Assembly: GCA_910576845.1 (NCBI GenBank)
Contig: CAJTJA010000022.1
Span: forward strand, 1 to 35,409
Origin: an uncultured Oscillibacter sp.
GTDB taxonomy: Bacteria; Bacillota; Clostridia; Oscillospirales; Oscillospiraceae
Direction of reading: 5' to 3'
Length of the DNA stretch: 35,409 nucleotides
This document shows, one piece after another, positions 7,989 to 15,679 of this stretch. Each line of letters starts with the position of its first letter. The stretch's first letter is position 1. A program made the position numbers and the translations under genes. Below the pieces are notes generated by a model. It was given only the letters and a program-made list of their open reading frames with translations. It was not told the origin of the DNA and made no database searches.

Positions 7989-8879
7989 ATGTCTGAGTTC
8001 CCACATGGCTCACACAGCCGCGCAGCAGACCCGTCCGGGGAACCAATCCAGGGACATCTGACGGAAGACCCGGAATACACGGCGGACGAACTGGCAGAGG
8101 ATTTCGCCGACTGGCTCTCCGACATGGACGCGGAAAATTTCGACGAGGAAACCCTGGACGCCTTTTTGGAGGAGCTGGACAGGCAGGACCCCCTCTCCCT
8201 CTCCTTTGATGTTCACGCGTCCCTGGAGGCGTTCCACGAGAAGTTTTCTCCGCTCTTCGCCGCCCAAAGCGGCGAACCTGTCCCACGGGAGCGGGGCAAG
8301 CGCCGTCTCTTCCTCCGGGCAGTCACGGCCGCCGCCACCATCGCTGTTATGCTGGCGTCCATGATGACGGCCCAGGCATTTGGGCTGGACGTCTTTGGCT
8401 TCTTCGCCAGCTGGACGAACGACATCTTTTTCTTCTCCAAAAATCAGGAGGCGCCGGTATATCCCTTGGCCGAGGGAGAGAGCGCGGAATTCGATACCAT
8501 TGAGGACGCCCTGTCGGCCTTTAACATTGATACGCCTATGGCCCCCAGCTGGTATCCTGATAAAGTCGGTGAATTCGATGTAACCGGAAGTGTCACTGAC
8601 CAAGGCATGGAAATTCACGCGGTTTCTAACGATGAAATGACCGCTCTGACGATAGATTTCTCAGAGTTCTCCCCCGAAAGCGGACCTCTGTTCGTTATTG
8701 AAAAAGACAAAGCCAATACCTTACTTTATGAAAATGGCGGATATTCCCATTATGTTATGTCTGACAACGGGCTATGTAAGGCAACCTGGATAGCCGGTGA
8801 TATACAGTGCATGATATTCGGATTCGTCTCACGGGACGAGATGATTAAAATAATAGACTCAATATACGAGGTGGTTTAA
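7989..8879 (+). CDS. Putative anti-sigma factor with C-terminal DUF4367-like domain
   Basis: About 296 residues. The acidic N-terminal cytoplasmic part (about 1-105, rich in Asp/Glu, e.g. ELAEDFADWLSDMDAENFDE) is followed by a basic patch ERGKRRLFLRAV. One membrane helix follows (about 108-128, TAAATIAVMLASMMTAQAFG), then an extracellular domain with the SWYPDKVGEFDVTGS pattern and a C-terminal VSRDEMIKIIDSIYEV helix, as in DUF4367 anti-sigma-like proteins. Its place right after a sigma gene supports the role of a membrane-bound partner that sequesters the sigma factor. The ATG at 7989 is used because AGGAGGT ends 8 bases before it; a GTG 9 bases upstream overlaps that site. The N-terminal part is GC-rich while the C-terminal third is clearly more AT-rich. 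Confidence 0.7.
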   Translation: MSEFPHGSHSRAADPSGEPIQGHLTEDPEYTADELAEDFADWLSDMDAENFDEETLDAFLEELDRQDPLSLSFDVHASLEAFHEKFSPLFAAQSGEPVPRERGKRRLFLRAVTAAATIAVMLASMMTAQAFGLDVFGFFASWTNDIFFFSKNQEAPVYPLAEGESAEFDTIEDALSAFNIDTPMAPSWYPDKVGEFDVTGSVTDQGMEIHAVSNDEMTALTIDFSEFSPESGPLFVIEKDKANTLLYENGGYSHYVMSDNGLCKATWIAGDIQCMIFGFVSRDEMIKIIDSIYEVV

Positions 8880-9320
8880 ATGAGAAACGCTTTTAAAAAA
8901 GTACTTTGCCTGGCCTTCGCCCTCTGTCTGCTCTCCGCGTTCGCCTCCGCCAGCGGAGCAGCCGCAAGATCCAGCGACTATTTGAGCGCTTATCGGGCTT
9001 CCCTGTCCGCCGGCAGCGGCGGCGATATTTCTGTCTATGCCGTTGTTATGGGCCGCAAATCTTACCCCGAAATCGGCGTGTCCAGAATCGACGTCTACGA
9101 ATCCTCCAACGACGGAAAATCCTTCTCCTATTACGACACCTTTTATTCCGACGACTATTCTTCCATGATGGGCACTGGATCATATTATTCCAAATACGCG
9201 CTCACCTTCACCGGAACCGTCGGGAATCAGTACAAGGCCACGGTGTACTGCTACGCCGGCGACGAGAACGGCAGCGACGCCAAGCCCTATTCCACTACCG
9301 CGGTGACAGCCAAGCGCTGA
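8880..9320 (+). CDS. Small secreted protein of unknown function
   Basis: 146 residues. A clear signal peptide (MRNAFKKVLCLAFALCLLSA, with a probable cleavage near ASASGAAA, about residues 22-29) is followed by a mature Ser/Tyr/Gly-rich beta-type domain. That domain has SRIDVYESSNDGKSFSYYDT, a run of Tyr and Ser, and a final NQYKATVYCYAGDENGSD. The pattern of about 100 residues of strands is reminiscent of small secreted Ig-like proteins, but I do not recognise the family. The ATG follows the stop of the anti-sigma gene without a gap, and GAGGTGG precedes it by 5 bases. The two are therefore cotranscribed, and this protein is a plausible target or ligand of the sensor pair (inference). Confidence 0.7.
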   Translation: MRNAFKKVLCLAFALCLLSAFASASGAAARSSDYLSAYRASLSAGSGGDISVYAVVMGRKSYPEIGVSRIDVYESSNDGKSFSYYDTFYSDDYSSMMGTGSYYSKYALTFTGTVGNQYKATVYCYAGDENGSDAKPYSTTAVTAKR

Positions 9321-9419
9321 TCCGCCGGCAGGGGAAGGCGTTCCGCCCATCCCCTTTTTCCTGCTCCGCGCGGCCTCCGCTCCCAGGCGGCGGCTATAGA
9401 ACCCATACTCCTCCTTAGT

Positions 9420-9461
9420 ATTGCTGCGGCCAGCGCCCCTTTGGGTGCTGGCCGCAGCAAT
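9420..9461. terminator. 15-bp hairpin between convergent operons
   Basis: A perfect stem ATTGCTGCGGCCAGC / GCTGGCCGCAGCAAT (9420-9434 and 9447-9461) has a 12-base loop that can itself pair CCC with GGG. It sits between the converging secreted-protein and AraC operons. There is no T-run, so this is either a bidirectional transcript-end structure or an RNA-stabilising hairpin. Confidence 0.5.
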
Positions 9462-9494
9462 TCAGCCCGCCGGAAAATTCCGGCGGGCTGAATT
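9459..9494. terminator. 17-bp perfect inverted repeat, second hairpin
   Basis: AATTCAGCCCGCCGGAA (9459-9475) and its exact complement (9478-9494) are separated by only AA. It overlaps the preceding hairpin by 3 bases, so only one may fold at a time. Like the first it lacks a T-run. Confidence 0.5.
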
Positions 9495-9537
9495 CATAAC
9501 GAGAGATTTATGCGGTTTTTGGCGGTTTCCGAAAGGC

Positions 9538-10395
9538 TCAGCTGAAATTGGAGGCCGCGTCCCGGCCGTTCTTCCGAAAGGCGCTGGGGGTCACGCCGGT
9601 GGCGGAGCGGAAAACCTTGGAGAAATAGTTATAGTCGCTGATGCCCACGGACTCTCCCACGGCGGAGATGGGAAGGCTGCTTTGGAGAAGCATCCGCTTG
9701 GCAGCCTCAATCCGCCGCTGGGTAATCAAATAGGAAAGGGTGCGGCCCTTGGAGAGCTCCTTTGCCAGGGCGCAGAGCTTGGTCCGGCCAATGTGAAGCT
9801 GCTGGGAGATGGATTCCAGGGACAGCTTGTCCATGTAATGCTGATCCAAATACAGCTCCAGCTTCTGTATATCCGTCTGCTCCGCCGTCAGAATCATGCC
9901 CTTCAGCTGGATATAAGCGGAGAGCACTTCCAAGGTCTCGGTATAGGCCTGAATTTCTTTCTGGGAGTATTGGCGGAATTGAAAGAAGGCGTCCTTCAGC
10001 GCGTCGGGCCCGTCGGGCCACCAGTCCAGAAGGGAGCGGGTGTATTCCCACTGCTCCTCCATAGGCGTGTCGTCCAAATAGCAGCCAACCGCCAGATAAG
10101 CCACGGGATTCCGCTTGTTATAGAGGGGCATGACGGCCTCGCAGATGCCAACATGGCAGCGGTAGTGCTGAAAGCCGCTCTCCGCCTGATAGCGCTGAAT
10201 CTTGCACTGATCGCAGGCAACGCAGCGCCGGTGGCCCTCGGGCAGATCGTTGATGGCCCGGCAGAAGGGCGGGTGTCCCCGGAAGAGGTTGATGTCCCGG
10301 CCCGTCATGTCCAGGATATTGGCGGGCACGCCGGTGAGAATATTGAGGTTGGCGATCAGCTTGCGCAGCCGCTCCTCGTCAAAGAGTATGTTCAT
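9538..10395 (-). CDS. AraC-family regulator with PocR sensory domain
   Basis: 285 residues. The N-terminal domain (about 1-150) is PocR-like: LRKLIANLNILTGVPANILD, GHPPFCRAI, HRRCVACDQCKI, HYRCHVGICEAVMPL and VAYLAVGCYLDD, with several Cys that may form a ligand or metal site. A coiled linker (QKEIQAYTETLEVLSAYIQL) leads to a C-terminal AraC double HTH (about 185-280) containing LSLESISQQLHIGRTKLCAL and SAVGESVGISDYNYFSKVFR, followed by ATGVTPSAFRKNG. The ATG overlaps the stop of the kinase gene (ATGA), so it is translated as the last gene of the galE operon. It probably controls this operon in response to a sugar or intermediate (inference); PocR itself senses propanediol in Salmonella. Good confidence in domains, low in ligand. 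Confidence 0.85.
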   Translation of the reverse strand: MNILFDEERLRKLIANLNILTGVPANILDMTGRDINLFRGHPPFCRAINDLPEGHRRCVACDQCKIQRYQAESGFQHYRCHVGICEAVMPLYNKRNPVAYLAVGCYLDDTPMEEQWEYTRSLLDWWPDGPDALKDAFFQFRQYSQKEIQAYTETLEVLSAYIQLKGMILTAEQTDIQKLELYLDQHYMDKLSLESISQQLHIGRTKLCALAKELSKGRTLSYLITQRRIEAAKRMLLQSSLPISAVGESVGISDYNYFSKVFRSATGVTPSAFRKNGRDAASNFS

Positions 10396-11504
10396 GTTTG
10401 ATACTGCTTTACAATTGCCTCCAGCTCGGCCCAGCGGGCCTCCATGTCCGCCACCAGCTTAAACTGGGTGCGGCAGCGGTCCAGATTCTGGGCCTCCCGG
10501 TTAATATGGAAGTAATGGTCGCCGTCGATGTAGTCGGTGAGGAAGCGGATGCCGCACTCCAAGGTCATCAGCTTGGCTCCCCAGGGGAGGTACGCAATCT
10601 CATCGTTGGTCAGGGAGCCGCCCGTGCCCTCCAGGAAGGCGGCGGTGTAGACGGAAAAGAGGTCCACGTCCAGATTCACCTTGCCCAGGTCCCGCTCGTC
10701 CTCGGCGCTGTGATTGGCGCCGAAGCGGATGGAGTCGCCGAAATCGTAAATCACCAGGCCGGGCATCACGGTATCCAGATCGATGATGCAGACGCCCTCC
10801 TGGGTCTCCTCATCCATCAGGACGTTGTTCAGCTTCGTGTCGTTGTGGGTGACTCGGAGGGGAAGCTTGCCCTCCCGCATGGCGTTCAGCGCCACGGAGC
10901 AATCCGCCTCCCGGTCCAGCACGAACTGAATCTCGGGTCCGCAGTCCTTCACGCGGCCAAGGGGGTCCGCCGCCACGGCGGCCTTGAACTTGGCAAGGCG
11001 GTCCTCGGTGTTGTGGAAGTTGGGGATCGTCTCGTGGAGGGTCTCCGCCGGGTAATCCCGCAATAACTGCTGGAAGCGGCCAAAGGCCCGGCCGGAGGCG
11101 GCAAACAGCTCCGCCGACTCCGCCGCCTGATAGCAGATGGTATGCTCCACAAAGGGATACACCCGCCAGGCCCCGCCTTCGGCGTCGGTGTAGTAGGGTT
11201 CGCCGCTGCGGGGGCGGAGAACCTCCATGGCCTCCCGGCCGCGGTCGCCGCCGCGCTGAAGAATCTGGCGGCCCAGGTATTCCGTGACGCCAATGATGTT
11301 TTCCATCAGCTCATCCGGGTGCTTGAAGGCGGCGGCGCTCATCCGCTGGAGGATGAAGCGGCGGCAGGAGAGGTCCTCCGGCTGGGTGTGGACCACAAAG
11401 GTGTCGTTGATATGCCCCTTGCCATAGCGCAGGGCGCCTACCACCGGGGCCCCAAAGTCAAACGCGGCCAGGACCTCCTGTAATCTCTCTTCGGCGGTGC
11501 TCAT
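10392..11504 (-). CDS. NahK-like N-acetylhexosamine 1-kinase (aminoglycoside phosphotransferase fold)
   Basis: 370 residues of the APH-type kinase fold. The N-lobe has ALRYGKGHINDTFVVHT and RRFILQRMSAAAF. The C-lobe has the catalytic-loop equivalent RVTHNDTKLNNVLMDEETQE with the Asp and Asn expected, then the metal-binding CIIDLDTVMPGLVIYDFGDS, and later YLPWGAKLMTLECGIRFLTD. HNDTKLNNVL and DLDTVMPG match the Bifidobacterium LnpB/NahK enzyme, which phosphorylates GlcNAc or GalNAc at C1. The start at 11504 is chosen because GGGAGG stands 7 bases before it; it begins one base after the stop of the nucleotidyltransferase gene. Gene order with galE and a nucleotidyltransferase supports a lacto-N-biose/galacto-N-biose type route. 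Confidence 0.82.
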   Translation of the reverse strand: MSTAEERLQEVLAAFDFGAPVVGALRYGKGHINDTFVVHTQPEDLSCRRFILQRMSAAAFKHPDELMENIIGVTEYLGRQILQRGGDRGREAMEVLRPRSGEPYYTDAEGGAWRVYPFVEHTICYQAAESAELFAASGRAFGRFQQLLRDYPAETLHETIPNFHNTEDRLAKFKAAVAADPLGRVKDCGPEIQFVLDREADCSVALNAMREGKLPLRVTHNDTKLNNVLMDEETQEGVCIIDLDTVMPGLVIYDFGDSIRFGANHSAEDERDLGKVNLDVDLFSVYTAAFLEGTGGSLTNDEIAYLPWGAKLMTLECGIRFLTDYIDGDHYFHINREAQNLDRCRTQFKLVADMEARWAELEAIVKQYQT

Positions 11505-11505
11505 C

Positions 11506-12426
11506 TCATTCCTCCCAAAGCCGGTCCGGATAAAGACCGGACTCTGTTTTTTCCGCAATGGCGGCCATCACCGTGGGCTTGTCCTCCCGATAGGTGACGC
11601 CGTACCACTTGTCCCCGCTCCGCAGAACCTTGACCCGGGCCTTTCCCTCCCCGATCAGCTGGCTGACCACGCTGGGGAGGAAATACTCCGCCTTGGCGGG
11701 ATTCTCCGCCAGCGCCCTGTCCAAAAAGGCGGGGAACCGCTTCCAGGCTTCCTCCAGAAAGCTCCGGGTGAAGCCCCACATGTTCAGGGAGACGATGGTA
11801 TCCTCCGGCAATTCCGTCCAAGTGGCCCCGTCGTCCTCGGTAAAGCGCAGGGGCGGCCCCTGCTCAATCTTGGTCCGCTCGGTAATTTGAGCGAGGTAGT
11901 GGTCTCCGGTCTCCTCGCAGACGCCCCGGGCCACGGTGCCGTTCTCGCTGACGGTGTTTTTCAGCAGATACCCCACCATAACGTATTCATAAAGCGCCCC
12001 GTCCTCATGAGCGGCCAGATAGTCGTAAATCTTCTGGTAGGCCTCAGGGCCGTAGTAGTCGTCGGCGTTGATGACGGCGAAGGGGCCGTCCACCACAGAC
12101 CGGGCCGCCAGGGCGGCGTGCGCGGTGCCCCAGGGCTTCTGGCGCTCCGCGGGGACGGCGTAACCCTCCGGCATGTCCTCCTTCAGCTGGTAAACGTAGC
12201 GCACGTCCATGGACTTCGACACGCGGTCGCCGATGCAGGCCTTGAAATCCGCCTCGATTTCGGGCTTAATGACGAAGACCACCGTCTCGAAGCCCGCCCG
12301 GCGGGCGTCGTAAATGGAGTAGTCGATAATCAGCTGCCCGTGGTTCCCCACGGGGTCCAGCTGCTTCAGGCCGCCGTACCGGCTGCCCATGCCGGCGGCC
12401 ATAATGACCAGAACAGGCTTGCTCAT
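11506..12426 (-). CDS. Sugar-1-phosphate nucleotidyltransferase (UTP-dependent type)
   Basis: 306 residues of the GT-A nucleotidyltransferase fold. The signature MAAGMGSRYGGLKQLDPVGN at about residue 9 is the nucleotide- and phosphate-binding loop, with Lys in GGLKQL. Further motifs are PWGTAHAALAAR, the metal-binding INADDYYGPEAY and VSLNMWGFTRSFLEE, ending with GDKWYGVTYREDKPTVM. It converts a sugar-1-phosphate plus UTP (or another NTP) to a nucleotide sugar. Between galE and the NahK-like kinase it would charge the HexNAc-1-phosphate made by the kinase, replacing the GalT-type LnpC of Bifidobacterium (inference). The ATG overlaps the galE stop by ATGA. The exact sugar is unknown. Confidence 0.8.
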   Translation of the reverse strand: MSKPVLVIMAAGMGSRYGGLKQLDPVGNHGQLIIDYSIYDARRAGFETVVFVIKPEIEADFKACIGDRVSKSMDVRYVYQLKEDMPEGYAVPAERQKPWGTAHAALAARSVVDGPFAVINADDYYGPEAYQKIYDYLAAHEDGALYEYVMVGYLLKNTVSENGTVARGVCEETGDHYLAQITERTKIEQGPPLRFTEDDGATWTELPEDTIVSLNMWGFTRSFLEEAWKRFPAFLDRALAENPAKAEYFLPSVVSQLIGEGKARVKVLRSGDKWYGVTYREDKPTVMAAIAEKTESGLYPDRLWEE

Positions 12427-13451
12427 TTGCCGCCTCCTTTATAGCCGTTGGGATTCATGGACTGCCACTTCCAGGAGGAAGCGCACATCTCCTCGATGCC
12501 CAGCTCCGCCTGCCAGCCCAGCTCCTCCCGGGCCTTTTGGGGGTCGGCGTAGCAGGTGGCGATGTCGCCGGGGCGGCGGGGGTCGATGACATGGGGCAGC
12601 TCCTTGCCGCAGGCTTTCTCATAGGCGTGGAGCACGTCCAGCACACTGTAACCGTTTCCGGTGCCCAGGTTGCAGATGAAGAGGCCGCAGCCCGTCTCCA
12701 GCTTGCGCAGCGCCGCCACGTGGCCCTTGGCCAGGTCGACGACATGGATATAATCCCGCACGCCGGTGCCGTCCGGGGTATTGTAGTCGTTCCCATAGAC
12801 GTGAACCTTCTCCAGTTCTCCCACAGCCACTTTGGCGATATAGGGAACCAGGTTGTTGGGGATGCCGTTGGGGTCCTCGCCGATAAGACCGCTCTCATGG
12901 GCCCCGATGGGGTTGAAATACCGGAGCAGGGCCACATTCAGCGTGGGGTCCGCGGCGCAGTAGTCGGAGAGGATGCGCTCCTGGAAGAGCTTGGTGGTGC
13001 CGTAAGGATTCGTTGTGCCGCCGGTCGGGAAATCCTCCCGGATAGGCACGGTGGCAGGGTCGCCATAGACCGTGGCGGAGGAGGAAAAGACGAAATTCTT
13101 TACATTGTGCTTCCGCATGGCCTGGAGCAGATACAGGGTGCTGATGAGGTTGTTGGAATAGTACTCCAGAGGCTTGGCGACGCTCTCGCCCACAGCCTTC
13201 AGCCCGGCGAAGTGAATGACGGAATCAATATCAGGGTGCTGAACGAACAGGGCCTCCACCTGCTCCATGTCGCAGAGCTCAGTTTTGACAAAGGGAATCT
13301 TCTTTCCAACGATTTTCTCCACCCGGCGGATGGCCTCCTCGCTGGAGTTGTAGAGATTGTCCGCCACGATGATGTCATAGCCCGCCTGAACAAGCTCCAC
13401 GCAGGTGTGGCTGCCGATATAGCCGGCGCCGCCGCATACAAGAATGGACAT
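12423..13451 (-). CDS. galE: UDP-glucose 4-epimerase GalE
   Basis: 342 residues of the extended SDR family. The NAD-binding glycine motif is at the start (CGGAGYIGSHTCVEL). It is followed by VADNLYNSSEEAI, HFAGLKAVGESVAKPLEYY, the SSSATVYGDP strand, the catalytic tyrosine/lysine pair in NPYGTTKLFQE, and RYFNPIGAHESGLIGEDPNG, all classic for GalE. It interconverts UDP-Glc and UDP-Gal and, in some members, UDP-GlcNAc and UDP-GalNAc. The start at 13451 has GGAAGGAG 8 bases upstream; an upstream in-frame ATG at 13469 does not. First gene of the minus-strand operon galE - nucleotidyltransferase - kinase - AraC, whose promoter is about 140 bases upstream. Confidence 0.95.
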   Translation of the reverse strand: MSILVCGGAGYIGSHTCVELVQAGYDIIVADNLYNSSEEAIRRVEKIVGKKIPFVKTELCDMEQVEALFVQHPDIDSVIHFAGLKAVGESVAKPLEYYSNNLISTLYLLQAMRKHNVKNFVFSSSATVYGDPATVPIREDFPTGGTTNPYGTTKLFQERILSDYCAADPTLNVALLRYFNPIGAHESGLIGEDPNGIPNNLVPYIAKVAVGELEKVHVYGNDYNTPDGTGVRDYIHVVDLAKGHVAALRKLETGCGLFICNLGTGNGYSVLDVLHAYEKACGKELPHVIDPRRPGDIATCYADPQKAREELGWQAELGIEEMCASSWKWQSMNPNGYKGGGK

Positions 13452-13598
13452 AGAAACCGCTCCTTCCAAATTATAAAAATTTTTCGCCGCAGTGAAAGAT
13501 TTTCAAGATTCATTCAGCCTTATTGTAGGCCTCTTGGATGGAAATGGGAATAGAGGATAGTCCTGATTATTAGAAATATCATCCGCATTGCGAATTTT

Positions 13599-13627
13599 AT
13601 TATACTAGAAAATCGAAGCCGTGTCCA
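13599..13627 (-). promoter_or_regulatory. Promoter of the galE operon
   Basis: On the minus strand TGGACA (13622-13627) is 17 bases from a perfect TATAAT (13599-13604). It leaves a 5' leader of about 140 bases that contains no obvious riboswitch. This is the best promoter in the window. Confidence 0.75.
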
Positions 13628-13660
13628 GGGGGAGAACCATTTGCACTGGAGGTCCGGCGC

Positions 13661-13689
13661 TTGCGGGAAGCAAAGGAGCATGCTATAAT
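13661..13689 (+). promoter_or_regulatory. Promoter of the membrane-anchored protein gene
   Basis: TTGCGG (13661-13666) and TATAAT (13684-13689) with a 17-base spacer lie 31 bases before the ATG at 13720. It diverges from the galE promoter. Confidence 0.6.
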
Positions 13690-13719
13690 CAAAAAAATGA
13701 GCTTGGGGAGGTGCGGAGA

Positions 13720-14304
13720 ATGAGCATCACGGTGAAGGCCGTCAGGCGCGGGGCAGCTGTTCTGATTCTGGCGGCTGCCGTCCTGTCGGCGGCATATCAC
13801 TTTTCCTATCCCATTGAGCTAAACCTAGCCATGCTGCCGGAAGAGATCGCGGCGTTTCACAACCGGGAATCCGAGGATTGGGACCCGTCTGAAATCACGG
13901 TGTACGACAGCGCGGGCGTGGGGAATCGAGAGTATTACCTGATTGAGATGGGGGAGTACCTGGGCAGCGTCACCCTGAAACGCAGCTTGACCGGGCGGTA
14001 TAAGATTGAGTATCTTACGTACGGCGACGGGGGGCTCCGGGACTCCATCGTGGAGAGCGAAGGAAGGAAATACCTTCTCCTGGGAGGCAGGGACCCGGAG
14101 GCCCGGCTTGCCAGAATCACCGTCTCCATCGAGGGCCGGGCCTATGAGCTGGAGAAGAACACGCCCCGGGACCACTTCCTGCTCTGCGCGGAGATTGACA
14201 GCCGGGTGGAGGATAACCATATCGACCGGGACCGGGTTACGTTTTACGACACGGACGGGGAGGACATTACCGGGCTTTATGATCTGAGCGGCGGGGGAAT
14301 CTGA
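13720..14304 (+). CDS. Membrane-anchored protein of unknown function
   Basis: 194 residues. A short basic start (MSITVKAVRRG) leads into one hydrophobic helix (about residues 11-26, AAVLILAAAVLSAAYHF), so it is either a membrane anchor or an uncleaved signal. The rest is an extracellular soluble domain with ESEDWDPSEITVYDSAGVG, YYLIEMGEYLGSVTLKRS, GGRDPEARLARITVSIEGR and DRDRVTFYDTDGEDITGLY. It shows repeated beta-strand patterns but no family I recognise. The start at 13720 is supported by GGGGAGG 8 bases before and a promoter upstream. It is monocistronic, with RarA starting after 106 bases under its own promoter. An immunity, copper or stress role cannot be claimed. Confidence 0.65.
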   Translation: MSITVKAVRRGAAVLILAAAVLSAAYHFSYPIELNLAMLPEEIAAFHNRESEDWDPSEITVYDSAGVGNREYYLIEMGEYLGSVTLKRSLTGRYKIEYLTYGDGGLRDSIVESEGRKYLLLGGRDPEARLARITVSIEGRAYELEKNTPRDHFLLCAEIDSRVEDNHIDRDRVTFYDTDGEDITGLYDLSGGGI

Positions 14305-14349
14305 GGAGCGGCTCCCGGCGGATTGCCGAAAGATTTTTCCCGAACCGGG

Positions 14350-14378
14350 TGGAAACTTTGTTCCCGGTATGGTATAAT
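14350..14378 (+). promoter_or_regulatory. Extended -10 promoter of rarA
   Basis: TGGAAA (14350-14355), a 17-base spacer, then TGGTATAAT containing a perfect TATAAT (14373-14378) preceded by an extended TGn. It lies about 30 bases upstream of the rarA start. Confidence 0.65.
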
Positions 14379-14410
14379 CCTTTCCCATAAAACGAAAAGG
14401 AGGGACCGCT

Positions 14411-15679
14411 ATGCAGCGCCCCCTGGCGGACGAAATCCGCCCAAAAACTCTTAACGATGTGGTCGGGCAGCGGCACCTTCTGGCTCCCGGCGCAGTGCTT
14501 CGCCGCCTGATTGAGAGCAAAACCGAGGCCAACATGGTTTTCTACGGTCCCTCCGGCACCGGCAAAACCACCATCGCCAACATCGTGGCCGAGCGAACCC
14601 ACAAGGCCCTGTACCGCCTCAACGCCACTACGGCCACCCTTCAGGATGTCAAGGACATCATCGCCGACGTAGGGACTCTCCTGGCCCCCGGCGGCGTGCT
14701 GCTGTATCTGGATGAGATACAGTATTTTAATAAGAAGCAGCAGCAAAGCCTGCTGGAATTTATGGAAAACGGCAAGCTGACCCTGATTGCCTCCACTACC
14801 GAGAATCCCTATTTCTATGTCTACGGCGCTCTGCTCAGCCGGAGCACGGTTTTCGAGTTCAAGGCCGTTCCGCCGGAAGAGGCGGAGCCCGCCGTCCTCC
14901 GGGCGCTGAACATCGAAAAGGACCGGACTCCCCTGCCTCTGGAGTGGGAAGATGGCCTGCCCCTCCAGATTGCCACCGCCTGCGGCGGAGATGTGCGGAA
15001 GGCTGTCAACGCTGTGGAGCTTTTGGCCAGCGCCGCCCAGCCGAAAAAGGGTAAGCTGTTTATTTCAAAAGAAGACGCCGCTCAGGTCTCCCAGCGCAGC
15101 GCCATGCGCTATGACAAGGGAGGCGACGCCATGTACGACATCGCCTCCGCGCTGATGAAATCTCTCCGGGGCAGTGACCCTGACGCCGCCCTCCACTATC
15201 TGGCCCGTTTTCTGGAGGCAGGAGACCTGGTAACGCCCTGCCGCCGCCTTCTCTGCTCCGCCAGCGAAGATGTGGGAATGGCCTATCCGCAAGCCGTGCC
15301 TATCGTAAAAGCCTGCGTGGATACGGCAATGCAGCTCGGCCTCCCCGAAGCTCAGCTGCCTCTGGCTCAGGCGGCAATCCTGCTGGCTACCGCGCCAAAA
15401 TCCAACAGTGTTGTCGAGGGCATCGGAAAAGCCCGAGCGGATATTCGGGCAGGCCGAACCGGAGACGTACCCCGGCAGCTCCAAAACGTTCACGCCGACA
15501 CCACCGGCTTTGACAACCAGCAGCACTACCTCTACCCCCATCTTTTCCCGGGTCACTGGGTGGAACAGCAGTATCTCCCCGACGCACTAAAGGGCGTGAA
15601 ATATTACCAGTGGGGAGAGAACAAAACCGAACAGACGGCAAAAGCCTACTGGGAAAAGCTCAAGGGGAAGGAGCTGTAA
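14411..15679 (+). CDS. rarA: Replication-associated recombination protein A (RarA/MgsA) ATPase
   Basis: 422 residues, the normal length of this AAA+ clamp-loader-like protein, which acts at stalled replication forks. It begins with the family's PLADEIRPKTLNDVVGQRHLL. The Walker A is GPSGTGKTT at residues 46-54, and the Walker B is LLYLDEIQYFNK at about 97-108 (most relatives have DEIHRFNK). Sensor 1 lies in LIASTTENPYFYV, and the arginine-finger region is LLSRSTVFEF. The C-terminal helical tetramerisation domain contains GSDPDAALHYLARFLEAGD, LCSASEDVGMAYPQA and HYLYPHLFPGHWVEQQYLPD. An AAGGAGG precedes the ATG. Its 3' end overlaps the convergent S1-domain gene by 20 bases. Confidence 0.94.
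   Translation: MQRPLADEIRPKTLNDVVGQRHLLAPGAVLRRLIESKTEANMVFYGPSGTGKTTIANIVAERTHKALYRLNATTATLQDVKDIIADVGTLLAPGGVLLYLDEIQYFNKKQQQSLLEFMENGKLTLIASTTENPYFYVYGALLSRSTVFEFKAVPPEEAEPAVLRALNIEKDRTPLPLEWEDGLPLQIATACGGDVRKAVNAVELLASAAQPKKGKLFISKEDAAQVSQRSAMRYDKGGDAMYDIASALMKSLRGSDPDAALHYLARFLEAGDLVTPCRRLLCSASEDVGMAYPQAVPIVKACVDTAMQLGLPEAQLPLAQAAILLATAPKSNSVVEGIGKARADIRAGRTGDVPRQLQNVHADTTGFDNQQHYLYPHLFPGHWVEQQYLPDALKGVKYYQWGENKTEQTAKAYWEKLKGKEL

Noticed and set aside
12537..13553. 338-codon plus-strand frame
   Set aside because: Shadow of galE.
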